Below are positions 50,672 through 59,897 of a stretch of DNA of 64,000 bases, in pieces. The stretch covers positions 1-64,000 of the forward strand of contig CANMLS010000033.1 of NCBI GenBank assembly GCA_947498785.1, in the 5' to 3' direction. The DNA comes from an uncultured Aquimarina sp. (lineage in GTDB: Bacteria; Bacteroidota; Bacteroidia; Flavobacteriales; Flavobacteriaceae). How positions within the stretch are numbered: the first letter of the stretch is position 1; the number at the start of each line of letters is the position of its first letter. Both the position numbers and the translations under genes were made by a program. A model generated the notes under the pieces. It was given only the letters and a program-made list of their open reading frames with translations, did not search any database and had not been told where the DNA came from.

Positions 50672-51547
50672 ATGGGAAGGGAAGGGAATTCTCGAGGTAG
50701 AAAGAATAGTGGAAAAAGAGAAGGGAAAGAAAGAAAAGATGCAAGTGAACGATCTACAACATCTAATTTTAAGAATAAACCATTCTCAAAAGGTAAAGCA
50801 TCTGCAAAAAATAATACAGGACCCAAAAAGATCAGCGATTCTGATGAAATAAGACTGAATAGATTTGTAGCTAATTCTGGTGTTTGTTCTAGAAGAGAAG
50901 CCGATTTATATATTCAAATAGGAAGTGTATGGGTTAATGGAAAACCCATTACCGAAATGGGGTATAAAGTAAAACTTACCGATGAGGTTAAGTTTGATGG
51001 ACGTTTAATTACTCCACACAAGAAAGAATACGTATTACTTAATAAACCCAAAGGTTTTGTGACTAGTACTAATCCAGAGAAAACCAGAACGGTTATGGAT
51101 TTGGTATCTAATGCGTCTAAATCTGTATTAAAACCTGTAGGTAGATTAGAAAGAAATACAACAGGGTTACTTTTGTTTACCAATGATGTAGATTTAGAAA
51201 AGAAATTAACGCATCATAAAAGCGGTACACGTAAAATATTTCACGTAGAACTAGAACGTAATCTAAAATTTGAAGATCTTCAAAAAATAGAGAAGGGAAT
51301 TAAATTAGAAGAAGGCTTTGTCAATGTAGATGAAATCTCATATATAGAAGGAGCTCCTAAAAACGAAATTGGAGTTCAATTACAATCTTCAAAAAACGGA
51401 ATCATTCATAAACTTTTTGAACACCTTAATTATAGTGTGGTAAAGTTAGATAGAGTGATCTTTGCGGGATTAACCAAAAAAGACTTGCCTCGTGGTCATT
51501 GGAGAATACTTACCGAACAAGAAGTAATTAATTTGAAGATGTCGTAG
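50672..51547 (+). CDS. RluB-type pseudouridine synthase with Glu at the catalytic Asp position
   Basis: A 291-residue protein. The N-terminus (about 1-65) is basic and low-complexity (GRKNSGKREGKERK). An S4 RNA-binding domain follows (RLNRFVANSGVCSRREAD), then the RsuA/RluB-type catalytic domain (LLNKPKGFVTS, KPVGRLERNTTGLLLFTND). In this family the motif is GRLDxxTxGLL with the Asp as nucleophile; here it is Glu (codon GAA). The rest of the fold is intact. The enzyme would normally modify 23S or 16S rRNA. It may be inactive, weakly active or act only by binding RNA. Convergent overlap of 20 bp with the next gene. Confidence 0.85.
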   Translation: MGREGNSRGRKNSGKREGKERKDASERSTTSNFKNKPFSKGKASAKNNTGPKKISDSDEIRLNRFVANSGVCSRREADLYIQIGSVWVNGKPITEMGYKVKLTDEVKFDGRLITPHKKEYVLLNKPKGFVTSTNPEKTRTVMDLVSNASKSVLKPVGRLERNTTGLLLFTNDVDLEKKLTHHKSGTRKIFHVELERNLKFEDLQKIEKGIKLEEGFVNVDEISYIEGAPKNEIGVQLQSSKNGIIHKLFEHLNYSVVKLDRVIFAGLTKKDLPRGHWRILTEQEVINLKMS

Positions 51548-52925
51548 GGACTAATTTATGAGATTGAAATCTTTGATAAATTTCCCAAATTAAAATAGAA
51601 AATACTAAAAGATATTCAAGTCCAACCATCCATAGGTTTTCTTTAAAATCGGGATGGATATAGGCTGTATAACTAAAAATAATTGCAAAAGACCATACTA
51701 TAGGGAATCTATAGTTGGTAAATACGCAAAGTGATAGAGGAACAGCAATATACCATGGATGTACTGTGGTGGATAAAAAATAATAGGAACAAATACCTAG
51801 AAGCATTGCTGTGATAAGCTGTGGTGTGTTTCTATTTGTTCTAATAAATGTGATTGCCAAAAGAATAATGATGGCTACTAGTGGTAGAATCTTACCAGCA
51901 GTCTCTATGATATTCCACCCTACGGTTTGATATCCTATCCAACGAATGATAAAATAAATACTAGCATTAAATTCGAAATTTTGGAACCATAGACTAATTG
52001 TTTTGCTAAAATTTGCCAAAAACTCTCCAGATAAGAAGGGAGCAAAAGTTAGAAAAACTATGGTAATCACAATACTGTAAAATCCGATTAGCTTTGGGAA
52101 TCCTCTTATAAGGCTGAGCTTGTTGAAGCCTTTTTGTTCTCCTAAAACAAATTTTTGAAAAAATAGAGGTAAAAAAAGTAGCGGGATTAGTTTTACTGAA
52201 ACAGATAATGCCAAAATTAGTGCAGCCCAATACCAATATCCCTTATGCAAAAGGTATAATGACCAAATAATGAAAAAGATCATAACGGCTTCAAAATGGA
52301 GATTTCCAGTAAGTTCGATAATAATGAAAGGATTAAGAATAAACCAAAAAATCCTTTTTTCGGGCAGATGTAAAGATTGTAATAGCTTTCTTCCGAAAAA
52401 GAATGTACCAACATCTGCTAGAATAATGAGTACTCTAAACACTATGGCAGAGCCCCAAATACTTTTACTGGCAAATAAAGCAGCGATAAAATAACAAAAC
52501 TGACTTACAGGAGGGTAGTTAGTATAATGGCTACCATTAAGTTCTCCCATACCATTATATAATTCTTGTGCTTGAGCAATGGGGACATTACCTTGTGCTA
52601 TCCATACTTTTGGTAGAGACAGGTATGGATTTAATCCTTCTAATAGCATTCTTCCGTCCCAAATGAACCGATAAAAATCCTGTGATAAATTAGGAATAGC
52701 TAGGATAAATACAATTCTAAACAACAATCCTGCAGTAGCTAGTAATTTCCAATTGTTGGGGTTTAACTGAATAAGTTTGTAAGAAACAAAGAATAATCCT
52801 GACCAAAGCCCAATCATTCTAGGAAAATCGGTTCGAATAAGCTGATAGGCAAAACTCCAATAAAAAAGAATACCAATAAGAATAAAGAGTAAGGAAAATC
52901 TATGATATTTCCATCGTTGTAACAT
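51528..52925 (-). CDS. Polytopic GT-C type glycosyltransferase (mannosyltransferase-like)
   Basis: A 465-residue membrane protein with about 11 helices. The first large loop has acidic residues in SQDFYRFIWDGRMLLEGLNPY, the arrangement typical of GT-C (GT87-like) enzymes that use a lipid-linked sugar donor. It overlaps the upstream glycosyltransferase gene by one base (TAATG) and is the last gene of a four-gene operon. Because a DPM1-like enzyme is encoded upstream, a dolichol- or polyprenyl-phosphate sugar donor is plausible. Confidence 0.82.
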   Translation of the reverse strand: MLQRWKYHRFSLLFILIGILFYWSFAYQLIRTDFPRMIGLWSGLFFVSYKLIQLNPNNWKLLATAGLLFRIVFILAIPNLSQDFYRFIWDGRMLLEGLNPYLSLPKVWIAQGNVPIAQAQELYNGMGELNGSHYTNYPPVSQFCYFIAALFASKSIWGSAIVFRVLIILADVGTFFFGRKLLQSLHLPEKRIFWFILNPFIIIELTGNLHFEAVMIFFIIWSLYLLHKGYWYWAALILALSVSVKLIPLLFLPLFFQKFVLGEQKGFNKLSLIRGFPKLIGFYSIVITIVFLTFAPFLSGEFLANFSKTISLWFQNFEFNASIYFIIRWIGYQTVGWNIIETAGKILPLVAIIILLAITFIRTNRNTPQLITAMLLGICSYYFLSTTVHPWYIAVPLSLCVFTNYRFPIVWSFAIIFSYTAYIHPDFKENLWMVGLEYLLVFSILIWEIYQRFQSHKLVPTTSSN

Positions 52926-54397
52926 TACAACTTAGAGGTTACTGATTTAAAAAATACAAATCCAAATCCAAGGAATAACATAATATGAAATAGAAATAAC
53001 CCAAAATCCTGAAGTTCGAAAGCGCTATATAAGGCAAATCCAAAATATCCCATTAATAAGGCTTCTATGATAGTATTTCCTGAAATGTTTTTGCTTACAT
53101 ATTTATTCCCTTTCCAAGAATCCTTCAAAGTATTGATATTGAATTTTGGAGTACGAACAAATTCACTTTTCTTCCCAAAGTGTCCTTCTAGAACAGCCAT
53201 AGAGTTATGTACTGAGAATCCCATAGCGATAGAGAAAAAGGTAAAGAACATTTTTATATATTCCATAAAATTCCAGAATCCTTTACCATGTATTTTTTTA
53301 AAGGTATGCCAATAGCAAAAGAAAAATATAACTGTGCTTAAGGCAAAAAATGCAATTACATTAAAATACCAGCTAAATAGTGGATTATTGTTTTTAATAT
53401 ACATTACAGGTACACTTAGAATAGCGACCAGTAAAACTAGTAGAAACATACTACTATTTAATAAATGGAAGAAACTATGAAACTTTGTTTTAAGAGGAAC
53501 AGTTTTGTCTTTAAGCATTTTCCAGTATAATTTCTGAAAATTTTCTGCAGCACCTTTATTCCATCTGAATTGTTGTGAACGGGCAGCACTGATTACAACA
53601 GGTAATTCTGCTGGTGTTTCTACCTCTTCAAGATATTTAAATTTCCATTTCTTTAACTGTGCTCTATAACTTAAGTCCAAATCCTCTGTTAGTGTATCTC
53701 CTTGCCAGTTTCCTGCATCTTCAATACATGCTTTTCGCCAAACTCCAGCAGTACCATTAAAATTAATAAAATGATCCTTATAATTACGCCCTACCTGTTC
53801 CATTGTAAAATGAAAATCTAAAGCAAAAGCCTGAATTTTGGTGAGCATAGAGTAATTTCTATTAATATGTCCCCATCGTGTTTGCACGACACCAATATTT
53901 TGATCTTTAAAATACGGGATGGTCTGTAATAACCATTTATTTCCAGGGAGAAAATCTGCATCAAAAATGGCAATAAATTCTCCTTTGGCGATCTTAAGTC
54001 CTTCTTTTAATGCTCCAGCTTTAAACCCTGTTCTGTCTTTACGACATATATGTTTAATATTTAAACCAGTTTCTTGTAGCTTTTGGATTTGAACAGCAGT
54101 GCTAACCACAGATTCATCTGTTGAGTCATCTAAGACTTGTATTTCTAATTTATCCTTAGGGTATTCAAGTTCTGCGATGTTATCCAATAAACGATCCATC
54201 ACATATAGTTCATTAAATACAGGTAGTTGAACAGTGACATTTGGAATCTCATTATCCTTAGAGAAGTCAAAAGTAGGAGAATCATCAGATTGTTTTCTCG
54301 ATTTTAGATAATTTAAAAGCAAATTTAGCTGTGCTAAACTATACATAAATATGATTAGTAAAGCAATTGTGTAGGTTATGATAATAGCAATATCCAT
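52925..54397 (-). CDS. Membrane-bound family 2 glycosyltransferase (cellulose-synthase-like)
   Basis: A 490-residue processive-type GT2. A helix at the N-terminus is followed by the cytoplasmic catalytic domain with LDDSTDES, DADF, TEDLDLSYR and the QQFRWNKG (QxxRW) motif, then four to five C-terminal helices. This is the cellulose-synthase-like or glucomannan-synthase layout. It probably makes a beta-linked glycan or glycolipid at the inner membrane. The start overlaps the stop of the upstream gene (TAATG). Confidence 0.88.
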   Translation of the reverse strand: MDIAIIITYTIALLIIFMYSLAQLNLLLNYLKSRKQSDDSPTFDFSKDNEIPNVTVQLPVFNELYVMDRLLDNIAELEYPKDKLEIQVLDDSTDESVVSTAVQIQKLQETGLNIKHICRKDRTGFKAGALKEGLKIAKGEFIAIFDADFLPGNKWLLQTIPYFKDQNIGVVQTRWGHINRNYSMLTKIQAFALDFHFTMEQVGRNYKDHFINFNGTAGVWRKACIEDAGNWQGDTLTEDLDLSYRAQLKKWKFKYLEEVETPAELPVVISAARSQQFRWNKGAAENFQKLYWKMLKDKTVPLKTKFHSFFHLLNSSMFLLVLLVAILSVPVMYIKNNNPLFSWYFNVIAFFALSTVIFFFCYWHTFKKIHGKGFWNFMEYIKMFFTFFSIAMGFSVHNSMAVLEGHFGKKSEFVRTPKFNINTLKDSWKGNKYVSKNISGNTIIEALLMGYFGFALYSAFELQDFGLFLFHIMLFLGFGFVFFKSVTSKL

Positions 54398-55089
54398 TAC
54401 GCAAAGCTATATTTAAAAATCCAACTTAAAATCTTAACGCCTGCAAATATAGCACCTTTTATGGTTCCAGAAACTTTTGAGACACCAATTCTCTTTTTGT
54501 AATGTACAGGCACTTCAGTGTAGGTATAACGTTTTTTTAATACTTTTAGCTGCATCTCTACAGTCCATCCATAGGTTTTATCCACCATGTCTAATTCTAG
54601 AAGTGTGTTGTACTTTATAGCTCTAAATGGGCCGAGATCTGTAAATTTTGCTCCAAAAAAAAGTTTCATTAACCCTGTAGCTAGCCAGTTTCCAAATATT
54701 TGAGGAAATGTCATAGAACCAGATTCTCTAAGGTGTTTAACTCGAGACCCAATTACCATATCAATATCATCTTCCAAAATAGGTGCAATGACCTTAGTAA
54801 GTTCTTCAGGGTAATCACTATAATCACCATCCAAAAAAACAATGATATGGGGTCTAATATCTTTTGATGCGATATATTCCATCCCTTTTAGGCAGGCATA
54901 TCCATATCCTTTTCGTTCTTCTTTTACTACGGTAGCACCGGCATTTTTTGCAACACTTTCTGTATTGTCTGTAGAATTATTACTCACAACAATGACTTCT
55001 GATACTATATCAGGAATCTCTTTGATTACATGTTCAATGGAATCTTCTTCATTAAAAGCAGGTATGATAACGTTTATAATGGGAGTCAT
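54397..55089 (-). CDS. Family 2 glycosyltransferase, polyprenyl-phosphate mannosyltransferase-like
   Basis: A 230-residue GT-A protein. It starts INVIIPAFNEEDSIEHVI, with the nucleotide-binding VVSNNSTDNT and the DXD-like FLDGDYSDYP, then the conserved GSRV and FTDLGPFRA. No large membrane region is present except a short hydrophobic C-terminus. The DPM1-like sequence suggests transfer of a sugar from GDP or UDP to polyprenyl phosphate. It is immediately preceded by the MORN-like gene (TAA directly followed by ATG). Confidence 0.86.
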   Translation of the reverse strand: MTPIINVIIPAFNEEDSIEHVIKEIPDIVSEVIVVSNNSTDNTESVAKNAGATVVKEERKGYGYACLKGMEYIASKDIRPHIIVFLDGDYSDYPEELTKVIAPILEDDIDMVIGSRVKHLRESGSMTFPQIFGNWLATGLMKLFFGAKFTDLGPFRAIKYNTLLELDMVDKTYGWTVEMQLKVLKKRYTYTEVPVHYKKRIGVSKVSGTIKGAIFAGVKILSWIFKYSFA

Positions 55090-55644
55090 TTATAGAGAAG
55101 CGTTTGGATTGTCTCTTTTAAAACTAAAGATATCTGTCCACTCACCCGTTTTGATGTCATTGATATAGCGTTCAGCTTTAAAAAGTTTGTTGTTTTTATA
55201 TAATAGACAGTATCCTTCTTTTTTATTATTTTTATATTGATACTTTCTAGTTATTCCGACCACAATATCGTAAATAATCCACCATTTTTCGGCTTTATCA
55301 TCTACAAAATGCCCTTCTTTGAGTAATTTATCAGTTTCGGAATAAAAATACCAGTATCCGTTTTTTTTATCATCTTTATAATGTCCTTCTCTTAACCTTT
55401 TTCCATTTTCTGAGTAAAAATACCAGAACCCCTCTCTTTTGTTATTTTTATAATGTCCTTCATGAGAAACTTTTCCATTTGGATAATAAAAATACCAAAA
55501 ATCTACTTTAGTATCATAATATTTCCATCCTTCGGATTTTATATTACCATTACTATAATATTCGTAATGATATTCCTTCGAGTTCGTTGTTGCATTTCCT
55601 AAAAAAGAAGCCAAAAATAAAAGAAACAAAAGCTTTTGAAACAT
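55090..55644 (-). CDS. Exported MORN-repeat protein
   Basis: A 184-residue protein with a Sec signal (LLFLLFLASFLGNATT) and about six MORN-type repeats of the form YYxNGKxxxEGxYKNNKxxG (for example GFWYFYSENGKRLREGHYK). Such proteins are often annotated as YwqK-family. MORN repeats bind lipids or glycans and form extended beta sheets. It is the first gene of the glycosyltransferase operon, which suggests a role in the envelope glycan made by it. Confidence 0.82.
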   Translation of the reverse strand: MFQKLLFLLFLASFLGNATTNSKEYHYEYYSNGNIKSEGWKYYDTKVDFWYFYYPNGKVSHEGHYKNNKREGFWYFYSENGKRLREGHYKDDKKNGYWYFYSETDKLLKEGHFVDDKAEKWWIIYDIVVGITRKYQYKNNKKEGYCLLYKNNKLFKAERYINDIKTGEWTDIFSFKRDNPNASL

Positions 55645-55720
55645 GATAATTGGTGTGTTAGATGCTTTAGACGAAAACCAATAGTAATACTAACATTTTT
55701 TTGAAAACTATTTTGAGCGA

Positions 55721-55759
55721 AAATACCATATCTAAAATTTTAGTTTAGATATGGTATTT
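55721..55759. terminator. Terminator after the iron-sulphur membrane protein gene
   Basis: The perfect 16-bp stem AAATACCATATCTAAA/TTTAGATATGGTATTT has a 7-nt loop, 40 bp downstream of the stop at 55799. Confidence 0.85.
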
Positions 55760-55798
55760 GTTAAAAAAATGATATCCCAATTTTTACCTAATCAAATG

Positions 55799-57397
55799 TT
55801 ATTTTTTATTTACATAATCCATTAAATCAACATCATTACCTAATAGGATTTCATTAGAATTAATACGACCATCAAGTTTGTCGTTTTCTAGTTTAAGTAC
55901 TCCTCTAGGGCAGACTGCAGAACAAACTCCGCAACCTACACAACTAGATCGTACAATATTTTCGCCTTTTTGTGCATAAGCGCGTACATCGATTCCCATT
56001 TCGCAATAAGTAGAGCAGTTTCCACATGAGATACACTGTCCACCATTGGTTGTAATTCTAAATTTGGAGAATAATCGTTGTTGAAACCCTAGAATAGCAG
56101 CCATAGGGCAACCAAATCTACACCATGCTCGGTTACCTAAAATTGGATAAAACCCTGTACCGATAACTCCAGAGAATATCGAACCAATATATAGACCATA
56201 TGCAGATCTTAAACCTCCTGCTTTTAAAAAGAAAACTTCAGAGGTTGTTCCTGTATAGTGCATACCCACTAAGGCTAAAATGACAACAAAGAATCCAATC
56301 GCTCCATATTTTGCATCTTTCCCTAGTTCTTTCCCCTTGAAAAATAGAACTCCGCCAAAAACAAGGGTTAGAAATCCAGCCACGCTTATTAGGAATACAT
56401 CTTTTGTTAACCAATATTTATTTGGATCATATCCCAGATATGTGTGTATAACGGCAGTAGTCATGACTACAGAGAATACCAAAACAGTATGAATCAACCA
56501 ACGCTCAAGTTTCCAGGCACTCATTTTTTTGCTAGATAATTGTCTAAAAGAATCTCCCGCTGTCTCTGCTAACCCACCGCAGCCACATACCCAGGAACAG
56601 TACCATCTTTTTCCAAATTTATAGGTAAGAAAAGGAGAGATTACGAATATAGATACTATCCCAAAGATTAATAAACTTAATCCGATAGTTTCGGCTTTAA
56701 TAAACGAATCGATTCGATACTGATCAAAATTATAATAGTTTAGCGGCCACATGTTTTTAAGGTCATAGTAGGGCAAGCTAAATGATTCTGAGTTTAATCT
56801 GGCCATAAATTCTGGAATTAAGAATGCAAACCCTAATTGGAAAAACATTACAGAAACCGTACGAATCTGTTGGTAACGATTATGTCTGTATTTTAAAATA
56901 AATTTATAACCAAAGGCAATAATTGCAATAGTATATAATGTTCCGTAAACAAACCATTGACTGGCCGGATTACCACTTAATATTCTACTTAAAGGATCAA
57001 ATAGACCTATTAATCCAGTATTGGCATCTCCATTAACGCCCATACCCAATAGATCAGGGTAAAAATAGAGGACAATATAGAATGCTGTTAATCCAACGCC
57101 AGTAAGCCAACCAAGCACCCCTCTTGAAGAAATAGATTTAAACCAGACACCATCATTTTTAATTCCTTCTAATTTGGTTAGGTAGGCTTCGTTAGCAAAT
57201 AGAATAGTTCCTGTTGTAATTAATCCAAGTGATACCGTTAGAAATACTCCTTGGTTAGGGAAATTTGTATTTAAAAGGGCTAGAGCTAAAATTAAAAGCC
57301 CTATTAAGCCAATAGCTAAAGCTATTTTTTGTTTTGTAGAAACCCCTTTAGTGTCAGGGTTTGCAAGCGACATGCTATGATCTAATTTGTTACTCAT
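55799..57397 (-). CDS. Polytopic membrane 4Fe-4S protein (NosR/ferredoxin-like)
   Basis: A 532-residue inner-membrane protein with about 9-10 helices. Cys-rich motifs lie between them (WYCSWVCGCGGLAET and WCRFGCPMAAILG). Near the C-terminus are two ferredoxin-type clusters (CISCGNCSTYCEMGI and SCVGCGVCSAVCPRG). This is the architecture of NosR/RdxA-like electron-transfer proteins. It lies 61 bp after the FAD oxidoreductase gene on the same strand, so the two may form a membrane electron chain from NAD(P)H. The acceptor is unknown. Confidence 0.88.
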   Translation of the reverse strand: MSNKLDHSMSLANPDTKGVSTKQKIALAIGLIGLLILALALLNTNFPNQGVFLTVSLGLITTGTILFANEAYLTKLEGIKNDGVWFKSISSRGVLGWLTGVGLTAFYIVLYFYPDLLGMGVNGDANTGLIGLFDPLSRILSGNPASQWFVYGTLYTIAIIAFGYKFILKYRHNRYQQIRTVSVMFFQLGFAFLIPEFMARLNSESFSLPYYDLKNMWPLNYYNFDQYRIDSFIKAETIGLSLLIFGIVSIFVISPFLTYKFGKRWYCSWVCGCGGLAETAGDSFRQLSSKKMSAWKLERWLIHTVLVFSVVMTTAVIHTYLGYDPNKYWLTKDVFLISVAGFLTLVFGGVLFFKGKELGKDAKYGAIGFFVVILALVGMHYTGTTSEVFFLKAGGLRSAYGLYIGSIFSGVIGTGFYPILGNRAWCRFGCPMAAILGFQQRLFSKFRITTNGGQCISCGNCSTYCEMGIDVRAYAQKGENIVRSSCVGCGVCSAVCPRGVLKLENDKLDGRINSNEILLGNDVDLMDYVNKK

Positions 57398-57458
57398 TGT
57401 ATGTGTTTTTAATCAGACTTTTTCAATTTTTTAATAAGAGTAAGGTCTGTATTTTGTT

Positions 57459-58763
57459 TTATGCAGTTTGAAGTTGTGATTTTTTATATGCCGAAAGTAT
57501 TTCTGATTCGGATGTAGAATAGAATTCTGGGTCAAAATTAGCTTCGGCTAGATGTTGCATAACATAGTCGATATCTCTTTTTTCTGTTAACCATTTATCA
57601 AAAACTTCATGGCGCATTCTTATCCCAAATGTATTGATCCCTAAGAATTCTGAGGTTTCTTTATGATAGGATACGGTGATACATTTGGTGTCATCCTCGT
57701 GTATCCAATGAAATTGTTGTTCGTACTCTTTTGGATTACCAAATACCCAACCATAGGTTTGATATTCGATATCTAGAAATTTGGCACTATTAAACCAATG
57801 CCCGGGTTTATATTCGGTTTTATTCTCGCATATTGTTTGCGCCAGAGTTTCTCCCATCATTCGTCCAGTGTACCAAACTGCTTCAATTGGTCTACGGTTC
57901 CCAATAGCTTCATGCTGTTCTGCGCAGTCCCCAATAGCATATATATTTGGAATATTAGTCTCTAGAAATCGATTTACTTTTACACCACGCCCTAATTCGA
58001 TTCCAGAATCTTTTAAGAAATCTATATTAGGGGACACTCCTGGGGTAAGTCCTACTACATTACAATCAATAACTTCTCCAGTTTCCTGAACAACAACTCC
58101 TTTTACTTTTCCGTTCTCGTCTGCTATAATTTCTTTAAGGTTTGCTCCTAATCTAAGATCTATATGATGATTTTGAATATGTCTATTAATCATCGCGCTT
58201 TCACCAGCGGGTAATACTGCGTCCCAAAAACTTTTTTCTCGAACCAAAAATGTTACAGGGATATTACGAGAATTAAGCATTTCAGCTAATTCTATACCTA
58301 TTAATCCCCCTCCAACAATCACAGCTCGTTTACAGACTTTGTTATTGGGAGCATGTTTTTCTAGATTCTCAAGGTCTTGCTTGTGATACATTCCCATTAC
58401 TCCATCAAGATCTTGTCCTGGCCAACCAAATTTGTTAGGTTTAGAACCCACGGCAATAATTAATTTATCATATTTCAAGACTTCCCCATTTGCAAACTCT
58501 AGCTTGTTTTCCTTATGATTGACTTTAGAAACAAAACCATTTTTAAGTTCAATCCTGTTTTTTTTCCAAAACCAATTCTCATAAGGTTGTGTATGTTCAA
58601 ATTTCATATGTCCCATATATATGTACATAAGGGCCGTACGAGAAAAGAAATAGTCAGTTTCAGCAGAAATAATAGTAATATGTTTATTGGAATTTTTACG
58701 GATATGTCTGGCTGCAGTAACCCCTGAAATTCCATTTCCTATAATTGCTATATGTTCTTCCAT
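57459..58763 (-). CDS. FAD-dependent pyridine nucleotide-disulphide oxidoreductase family protein
   Basis: A 434-residue flavoprotein. FAD motif IAIIGNGISGVTAARHI, NAD(P) motif RAVIVGGGLIGIELAEML, and the second FAD motif NIYAIGDCAEQ. It resembles nitrite reductase/NADH oxidase-like and rubredoxin reductase-like members. No redox-active Cys pair is evident. It is probably first in an operon with the membrane 4Fe-4S protein, for which it may supply electrons. Confidence 0.88.
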   Translation of the reverse strand: MEEHIAIIGNGISGVTAARHIRKNSNKHITIISAETDYFFSRTALMYIYMGHMKFEHTQPYENWFWKKNRIELKNGFVSKVNHKENKLEFANGEVLKYDKLIIAVGSKPNKFGWPGQDLDGVMGMYHKQDLENLEKHAPNNKVCKRAVIVGGGLIGIELAEMLNSRNIPVTFLVREKSFWDAVLPAGESAMINRHIQNHHIDLRLGANLKEIIADENGKVKGVVVQETGEVIDCNVVGLTPGVSPNIDFLKDSGIELGRGVKVNRFLETNIPNIYAIGDCAEQHEAIGNRRPIEAVWYTGRMMGETLAQTICENKTEYKPGHWFNSAKFLDIEYQTYGWVFGNPKEYEQQFHWIHEDDTKCITVSYHKETSEFLGINTFGIRMRHEVFDKWLTEKRDIDYVMQHLAEANFDPEFYSTSESEILSAYKKSQLQTA

Positions 58764-59081
58764 AAAAGAATAGTTATTGTTGTCAATATTTAGTTAAGAA
58801 GTATAGACTTCGGTAAGTCAGTCGAATATAAATATAAGAACTTATGTTATTGAATTAATTTAGAATCAGTCTAAAAATCACTTTGATTGTAAGGAAACTT
58901 TAGGTTTGGCGTACAGGTTAGTTTTTTAAAAAAGACAAAAAGGAATAACAAAGAAAATTCTATTTTGTTTGTAAGTTGCCGTTTGACCATTCGACTGAAT
59001 GCCCGTTAACCATGGTGAATTTTAACATTTTACAATATAATAAATTCAAATTTTAAGCATAAGACTGAAAAAAAGTAAAAG
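58764..59081. other. Divergent intergenic region
   Basis: About 320 bp between the FAD oxidoreductase gene and the DUF547 gene. It must hold two promoters, but neither has a good TAnnTTTG match at the expected place. No gene or hairpin is recognised. Confidence 0.4.
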
Positions 59082-59792
59082 ATGAAAAAGATAACAATTC
59101 TAATATTCCTTCTCTCTATTCAATTTGGGTTTTCCCAGAGTACTGCAGATTTTTTTGCCAAAGCAGATTCTTTTTTTAAGACTCATGTTACTAACGGGAG
59201 AGTAAATTATAAAAACATCAAAAAAGATCCAGCTTTACTTAATGAGCTGTTAGATATAGCATCAGGAATTAGTGTTTCTAAAAGCAAACCTAAGACTTAC
59301 CAAGCCTTTTATATTAATGCGTATAATTTGGCAGTAATAAAAGGTATAGTAACAAAGTATCCTGTAAAATCACCTACAAGTATTAAAGGTTTTTTTGATA
59401 AAAAAACGTATACTTTGGGAGGAAAGAATACAACACTTAATGATTTGGAAAATAAAATTTTACGTAAAAATTTTCCTAATGAAGCTCGTTTTCACTTTGT
59501 GTTAGTTTGTGCAGGTTTGGGTTGTCCTCCTATTATCTCGGCAGCGTATAAACCATCGAGTTTAGAATCTCAATTACAACGACAAGCAGTAAAAGCATTA
59601 AACAACCCTAGTTTTATTAAGGTTAAAGGAAAAAAGGTGCAGTTATCTCAAATTTTTGAATGGTATAAAGGAGACTTTACCCGTAATGGATCAGAAATCG
59701 ATTATGTAAATAAATTCAGAAAAGAAAAAATTCCTACGGATGCTAAAATATCATACTATCCATATAACTGGAGTTTAAATCATATTAAATAA
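59082..59792 (+). CDS. Secreted DUF547 protein
   Basis: A 236-residue protein with a Sec signal (ITILIFLLSIQFGFSQ). The DUF547 domain has YQAFYINAYNLAVIKGI, LNDLENKILR and the His/Cys-bearing FHFVLVCAGLGCPPI. DUF547 proteins are thought to be papain-like, and the conserved FHFVLVCA segment could hold catalytic residues. It is followed by a beta-barrel gene on the same strand, 105 bp downstream. Confidence 0.9.
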   Translation: MKKITILIFLLSIQFGFSQSTADFFAKADSFFKTHVTNGRVNYKNIKKDPALLNELLDIASGISVSKSKPKTYQAFYINAYNLAVIKGIVTKYPVKSPTSIKGFFDKKTYTLGGKNTTLNDLENKILRKNFPNEARFHFVLVCAGLGCPPIISAAYKPSSLESQLQRQAVKALNNPSFIKVKGKKVQLSQIFEWYKGDFTRNGSEIDYVNKFRKEKIPTDAKISYYPYNWSLNHIK

Positions 59793-59897
59793 TCTAATTG
59801 TATAAAAATAATTAACAATCAAAGTAAAAATTTTATCAAAGTTTTATAATATAAAGCGAACTTTGATAGAGGGCTACTACACGTAAAAATCACAAAA

